This document shows positions 63,431-64,000 of a stretch of DNA of 64,000 nucleotides, in pieces. A program made the translations under genes and the position numbers. Origin of the DNA: Macrosoma leucophasiata. Lineage: Eukaryota; Arthropoda; Insecta; Lepidoptera; Hedylidae. Numbering within the stretch: position 1 is the stretch's first letter; every line of letters begins with the position of its first letter. The stretch spans positions 16,289,501 through 16,353,500 of the forward strand of contig JAWQUS010000008.1 of assembly GCA_036365455.1 (NCBI GenBank), written 5' to 3'. The notes under the pieces were generated by a model that saw nothing but the letters and a program-made list of their open reading frames with translations, was not told where the DNA came from and ran no database searches.

Positions 63431-64000
63431 AAAATAGCATATCAAAAGCCAGTATTTATTGCAACACAACACTATACTATTTTCATATCTTACTTATCGA
63501 ACAAACCAATTTGAATGCCACTTTCGTTATATATGTCATTTTAAAATATTAACCCACTCCCCAAACAGTCACCTTTCCAAAATATGATAGTGACAGTGGC
63601 TCTTCAATAAAAATCTCAATATCTCTTCCTGGCCCCGGGGGTAGGAAACTATTACCAATAGGCCACCGAGATAATTAATCAAAAAAGATGTAGTAATTTT
63701 TTTTATTTTTTATGTCTGAAGGTTGACAGACAAGCAATCGGGCCACCTAATGGAAAGTGGTCACCGTCGCCTATAAACATTTGCAACACCAGGAGAGTTG
63801 CCAACGCGCCGCCAGCCCTGAAGATAATGGAGAGAATCTATAGGTACAAAAGTAAAAGATTCAGAAAAAAAAAGAATACTTTCGTGTAGTAGGTTATATT
63901 CCCTTTTTGTGGAACATGATCATTATATCAACATTGAAATTATGTAACGTCACGTTTCCTTCAACTTCCCAATTCTCTGGTAACGTACGTACATATTTGA
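63431..64000. other. Right end: SINE fragments, no gene
   Basis: 63620-63665 (CCCGGGGGTAGGAAACTATT, GGCCACCGAG) resembles the S2 SINE head in reverse. 63720-63850 (GCAATCGGGCCACCTAATGG, AGTGGTCACCGTCGCC, GTTGCCAACGCGCCGCC) resembles the 3' part of a classical Metulj SINE in reverse (recalled). The rest is AT-rich. Confidence 0.5.

Noticed and set aside
1..64000. CRISPR array, bacterial operon or prophage
   Set aside because: No evenly spaced identical repeats with unique spacers and no prokaryotic gene organisation; the content is insect nuclear DNA.

Overview
The window looks like AT-rich, gene-poor nuclear DNA of a moth or butterfly (Lepidoptera). The lineage call rests on the repeats. There are about a dozen copies of a Metulj-like SINE, which opens with a GGTAGAGCTCC block and ends in CATTACATA plus A-runs. 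There are also several copies of a tRNA-derived SINE, short Helitrons of the A|TC...CTAG|T type that begin CTGTTCGTTAGTCTCGCTAA, RTE-type LINE 3' ends containing GCCTTTGTCCAGCAGTGGAC, and a mariner element. I recognise these families from memory of lepidopteran genomes; no search was run. No complete host gene is visible, and almost every long open frame lies inside a repeat.

Layout. 1-10 kb: a pogo-like MITE, a duplicated 300-bp segment split by a SINE/LINE-tail repeat, a foldback MITE, a CpG-richer patch with a short hydrophobic ORF (about 5.9-6.25 kb) and a minus-strand Helitron. 10-20 kb: a GC-rich repeat, a four-level transposon nest at 12-13.7 kb, two adjacent DNA elements at 15 kb, a foldback with a 107-bp exact direct repeat at 16.2 kb, and a Harbinger-like foldback carrying a second foldback at 17.8-18.3 kb. 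20-33 kb: a SINE-into-SINE insertion with a perfect 13-bp target duplication, a CpG-rich candidate first exon at 21.6 kb, SINE clusters, and a truncated LINE inserted into a diverged 530-bp tandem duplication. 34-46 kb: a second GC-rich repeat copy, a clean hAT MITE, a large foldback, Helitrons, a 129-bp candidate coding exon on the minus strand at 42.65 kb, and a three-unit tandem repeat. 46-51 kb: a TA-flanked element, a decayed RTE LINE with reverse-transcriptase motifs, and a mariner element with one frameshift. 51-64 kb: a split repeat, LINE tails, a decayed second copy of the 42.65-kb exon, Helitrons, and a 600-bp-period duplication at the right end.

Two themes deserve attention. First, several near-perfect short-loop palindromes occur. 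At least two lie inside recognisable repeat copies where sister copies lack them, so an inverted templated insertion (or a sequencing or assembly artefact) created them. Second, the conserved exon-like block has canonical splice sites and a decayed paralogue 11.8 kb away. Together with the CpG-rich patches, it is the only hint of host genes. I do not see a coherent new multi-gene system here.
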